From Acidobacteriota bacterium (GTDB taxonomy: Bacteria; Acidobacteriota; Thermoanaerobaculia; UBA5066; Gp7-AA6): a stretch of DNA of 64,000 nt. Where the stretch lies: assembly GCA_020199905.1 (NCBI GenBank), contig JAIVJS010000072.1:28600-92599 (forward strand), given 5' to 3'. The notes beneath the pieces were generated by a model. The model searched no databases. It was not told the origin of the DNA and worked only from the letters and a program-made list of their open reading frames with translations. Position 1 is the first letter of the stretch. Each line of letters starts with the position of its first letter. A program made the translations under genes and the position numbers. Below, piece after piece: positions 63,201 through 64,000 of this stretch.

Positions 63201-64000
63201 ACGCCCGACTGGGAGCAGTAATAGACGGCGTCTGGATAGACGGGGCCGCTGGGGTCCCGCGTCAGCGGGGCGTGGAATGGCCCTCCTCCGACGGACTGGT
63301 GGTCCGCGCCCGCGGGAGTCCCGCAGCCCTCGCTCGGGATCCACGTTTCGCCGTCGTCGTCCGTGTAGGACGAGAGGCTGCAGCCGATCCCCTGCCCGTT
63401 CGGCGAGACGAGCTGCGACACGACGGTGCGGCCCGTCTTCGAGTCGGTGAAGAGGATCGGATCGAGGCTGATCACCGAGGTCGGGGCGCTTTTGTCCGCC
63501 CAGGTGGCGGTCGCCGGGAGGGTGCAGTCGTCGAACTTGACCCGAAGCGTCTGGTTGAGCGCCTCGAACATGACGTTGCCCGTCTTCCAGCTGACTCCGA
63601 TCGAAGGCTCGCCCGCGCCCGTACCGAGCGGACTCGGGGCCGCGTAGTTCGCAAACGCGAAGCTCTCCGTCCCCTGCCGGGCCGGAACGATGATGTCTTT
63701 CTTGAGGGTCGCGCTCGCCGAGTAACCGCCGGTCGGAGAGAAGGGGGTCGCTGTGATCGTGTAAACGCCGCCGGGGGGATTCACCAGAAAGGCCACCTCG
63801 AGCTGCCCCGCGCCGTTACCGGATCCGCCGGCCGAGGTGTGGTCGGGCCCGTACATCTCGAGATCCCAGTCGCCCTGCGGCTGCAGATGGACCTCGACCA
63901 GGTACGGCCCGAAGGCGGCCGACGGCGGCGTGATGGCGAGCTTGAAGTTGTCGCACGCCGGGTTGTTGTCGCTGCCGCAGGGGCCTGCCGTCGGAGCCAT
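60221..64000 (-). CDS. Large secreted BNR/sialidase-like protein with cadherin-like repeats (5' end outside window)
   Basis: The frame is open to the window edge. The visible N-terminal half has BNR-type Asp-box repeats (SYTDDDGETWIP, SDDGGLTYGPG, SEDNGLTWTV, SRDRGQSWED, TYDGGQTWTTV). Four copies of a roughly 95-residue Ig/cadherin-like module follow (PENTPVTINVLANDSD, VLANDSDPDGDPLTVT and so on), at about 62110-62400, 61180-61440, 60890-61160 and 60606-60870, with a discoidin-like insert between the first and second. The C-terminus (GKATGGGSIPG to GGGNIQIR) resembles the post-COAP secreted-protein end domain. Likely a surface adhesin or glycan-binding protein. Confidence 0.85.
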   Translation of the reverse strand: MAPTAGPCGSDNNPACDNFKLAITPPSAAFGPYLVEVHLQPQGDWDLEMYGPDHTSAGGSGNGAGQLEVAFLVNPPGGVYTITATPFSPTGGYSASATLKKDIIVPARQGTESFAFANYAAPSPLGTGAGEPSIGVSWKTGNVMFEALNQTLRVKFDDCTLPATATWADKSAPTSVISLDPILFTDSKTGRTVVSQLVSPNGQGIGCSLSSYTDDDGETWIPSEGCGTPAGADHQSVGGGPFHAPLTRDPSGPVYPDAVYYCSQSGVTAFCARSDDGGLTYGPGVPIYTSECGGLHGHVKVAPDGTVYVPNRSCFANQTADQAVVVSEDNGLTWTVRHVPFSFPGANDPSVGIGADGTVYFGYQNGDGRPKVGISRDRGQSWEDRGDVGTPFGIQNTAFPVVAAGDAGRAAFSFLGTPSGGNFQSASFPGVWHLYSSHTYDGGQTWTTVDDTPADPVQRGCIWLQGGSNPCRNLLDFMDTTVDRQGRVLVGYPDGCVDACVGGLPNSYSSVATIARQSTGRGLFAAFDSQAGQTACPPIARDDSATTPENTPVTINVLANDSDGGTPPLTITGITQPSGGTATNNGNGTITYSPNPNFNTFGRDPDVFTYTVSNGTGATATAAVRVTVTPFCPLAATGRFFDDLDPQRATYKTSSTRSVGGWAVQIDPTAHSPNHAWVVLDDQPGVPTLTQKNDTLTLPALDLSSSSVMNFWHNFDFARFPGTPATRLRYQSGGVLEISGDGGSSWKDLGPFITAGGYNGTVDPGAQSPLKGLPAWVGSSDGDLVAGRVDLMKPVSANLGAAIQSLFGTTQLRSALIRFRLGGTFQALIGGIQGTGWGVDDLEVTNTLQVTTCDHPPIAKDDSANATTATPVTIAVLANDSDPDGDPLTVTAVTSPANGTATINGAGPNNTVTYKSNSGFIGTDTFNYTVSDGRGQTASAKVTVTVTAPPNRAPVANNDMATTAANTPVTINVLANDSDPDGDPLTISSVTPPSHGTATASATQVTYTPASNFVGTDTFQYTITDGRGGSASATVTVMVTAPPNRPPVARDDSAMTPENTSVTIDVLANDSDPDGDSLTITGVTSPSSGTSSTNGSNVTYSPNSGFVGSDTFTYSISDGHGGVATARVTVIVTEPGSTGKATGGGSIPGSGGTGKSNFGFNAQPKSGAPKGNLKFDSSDGSVSVKGDVDTLSVSGIQADFGGPCTMDRKGTVCRYAVHVEDHGEPGAGADRFKIQVFNGGGQLVYQADALLGGGNIQIR

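Overview
The window is high-GC, densely coded bacterial chromosome with no rRNA, prophage, transposase or CRISPR. The gene content points to an Acidobacteriota-like lineage, perhaps Thermoanaerobaculia: a VWA-domain secreted protein of the acidobacterial type, bacillithiol synthesis, M16 protease pairs, Thermus-type isocitrate dehydrogenase, and secreted proteins sharing a 'SDTGQFWFF' domain. This placement is an inference from families, not from a marker gene.

Layout. 1-4.5 kb: the end of a Ser/Thr kinase gene, an outer-membrane barrel, a degenerate receiver protein, an N-terminally shortened glycosylasparaginase and a YiiX-like papain-fold protein. 4.7-8.3 kb (minus): a small protein, an inactive and truncated M16 subunit, an active M16 peptidase and an enoyl-ACP-reductase-like SDR. 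8.4-15.2 kb: a GT39 glycosyltransferase, a VWA protein, dusB, a histidine-rich membrane protein and a lipoprotein. 15.5-19.7 kb: a methyltransferase-bshC-bshB1-bshA cluster that should make bacillithiol and possibly its N-methyl form. 19.8-24.2 kb: an adenosine deaminase, a decayed RDD gene, a DUF4097 protein, DUF4870, yidD and a secreted protein. 24.4-29.9 kb: tRNA-Leu(GAG), secG, tpiA and pgk (minus), then ggt-mtnA (plus). 29.9-35.2 kb: tsaD, lepA, two lepB genes, a DUF4845 protein and a MerR regulator. 35.3-42.6 kb: two thioredoxin-fold proteins, DoxX, a second 'SDTG' secreted protein, purD and a homocysteine methyltransferase/MTHFR fusion. 42.7-52.9 kb: TPR protein, WYL regulator, lipoprotein, CpcT-like protein, DEDDh exonuclease, two divergent phospholipase-D/cardiolipin-synthase-like genes and glucokinase. 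53-64 kb: two paralogous small proteins, isocitrate dehydrogenase, a 1013-residue sensor kinase, a PreA/DHOD-like oxidoreductase and the end of a large secreted BNR/cadherin-like protein.

The most unusual feature lies between the genes. About 20 loci carry tandem arrays of 7-bp units (GGGAAAC, GGGAATC, GTTGAGA, GTTGAGC, GCTGACA, CCGCCTC and others) held in strict period-7 phase. Several loci have two arrays in opposite orientation around a unique core, so they could fold back. The arrays abut gene 3' ends and in at least nine cases supply the stop codon; stop-free units are instead translated into C-terminal tails. Two further intergenic elements recur: a ~50-bp REP-like hairpin (3 copies) and a ~70-bp hairpin whose two copies have identical 29-nt loops but stems differing by three compensated base pairs.

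Many start codons sit only 6-10 nt downstream of a TANNNT-like box without a Shine-Dalgarno, which suggests common leaderless transcription. Limits: domain calls rest on motif recognition alone, and several start codons (TTG, GTG, possibly CTG or ATT) remain uncertain.
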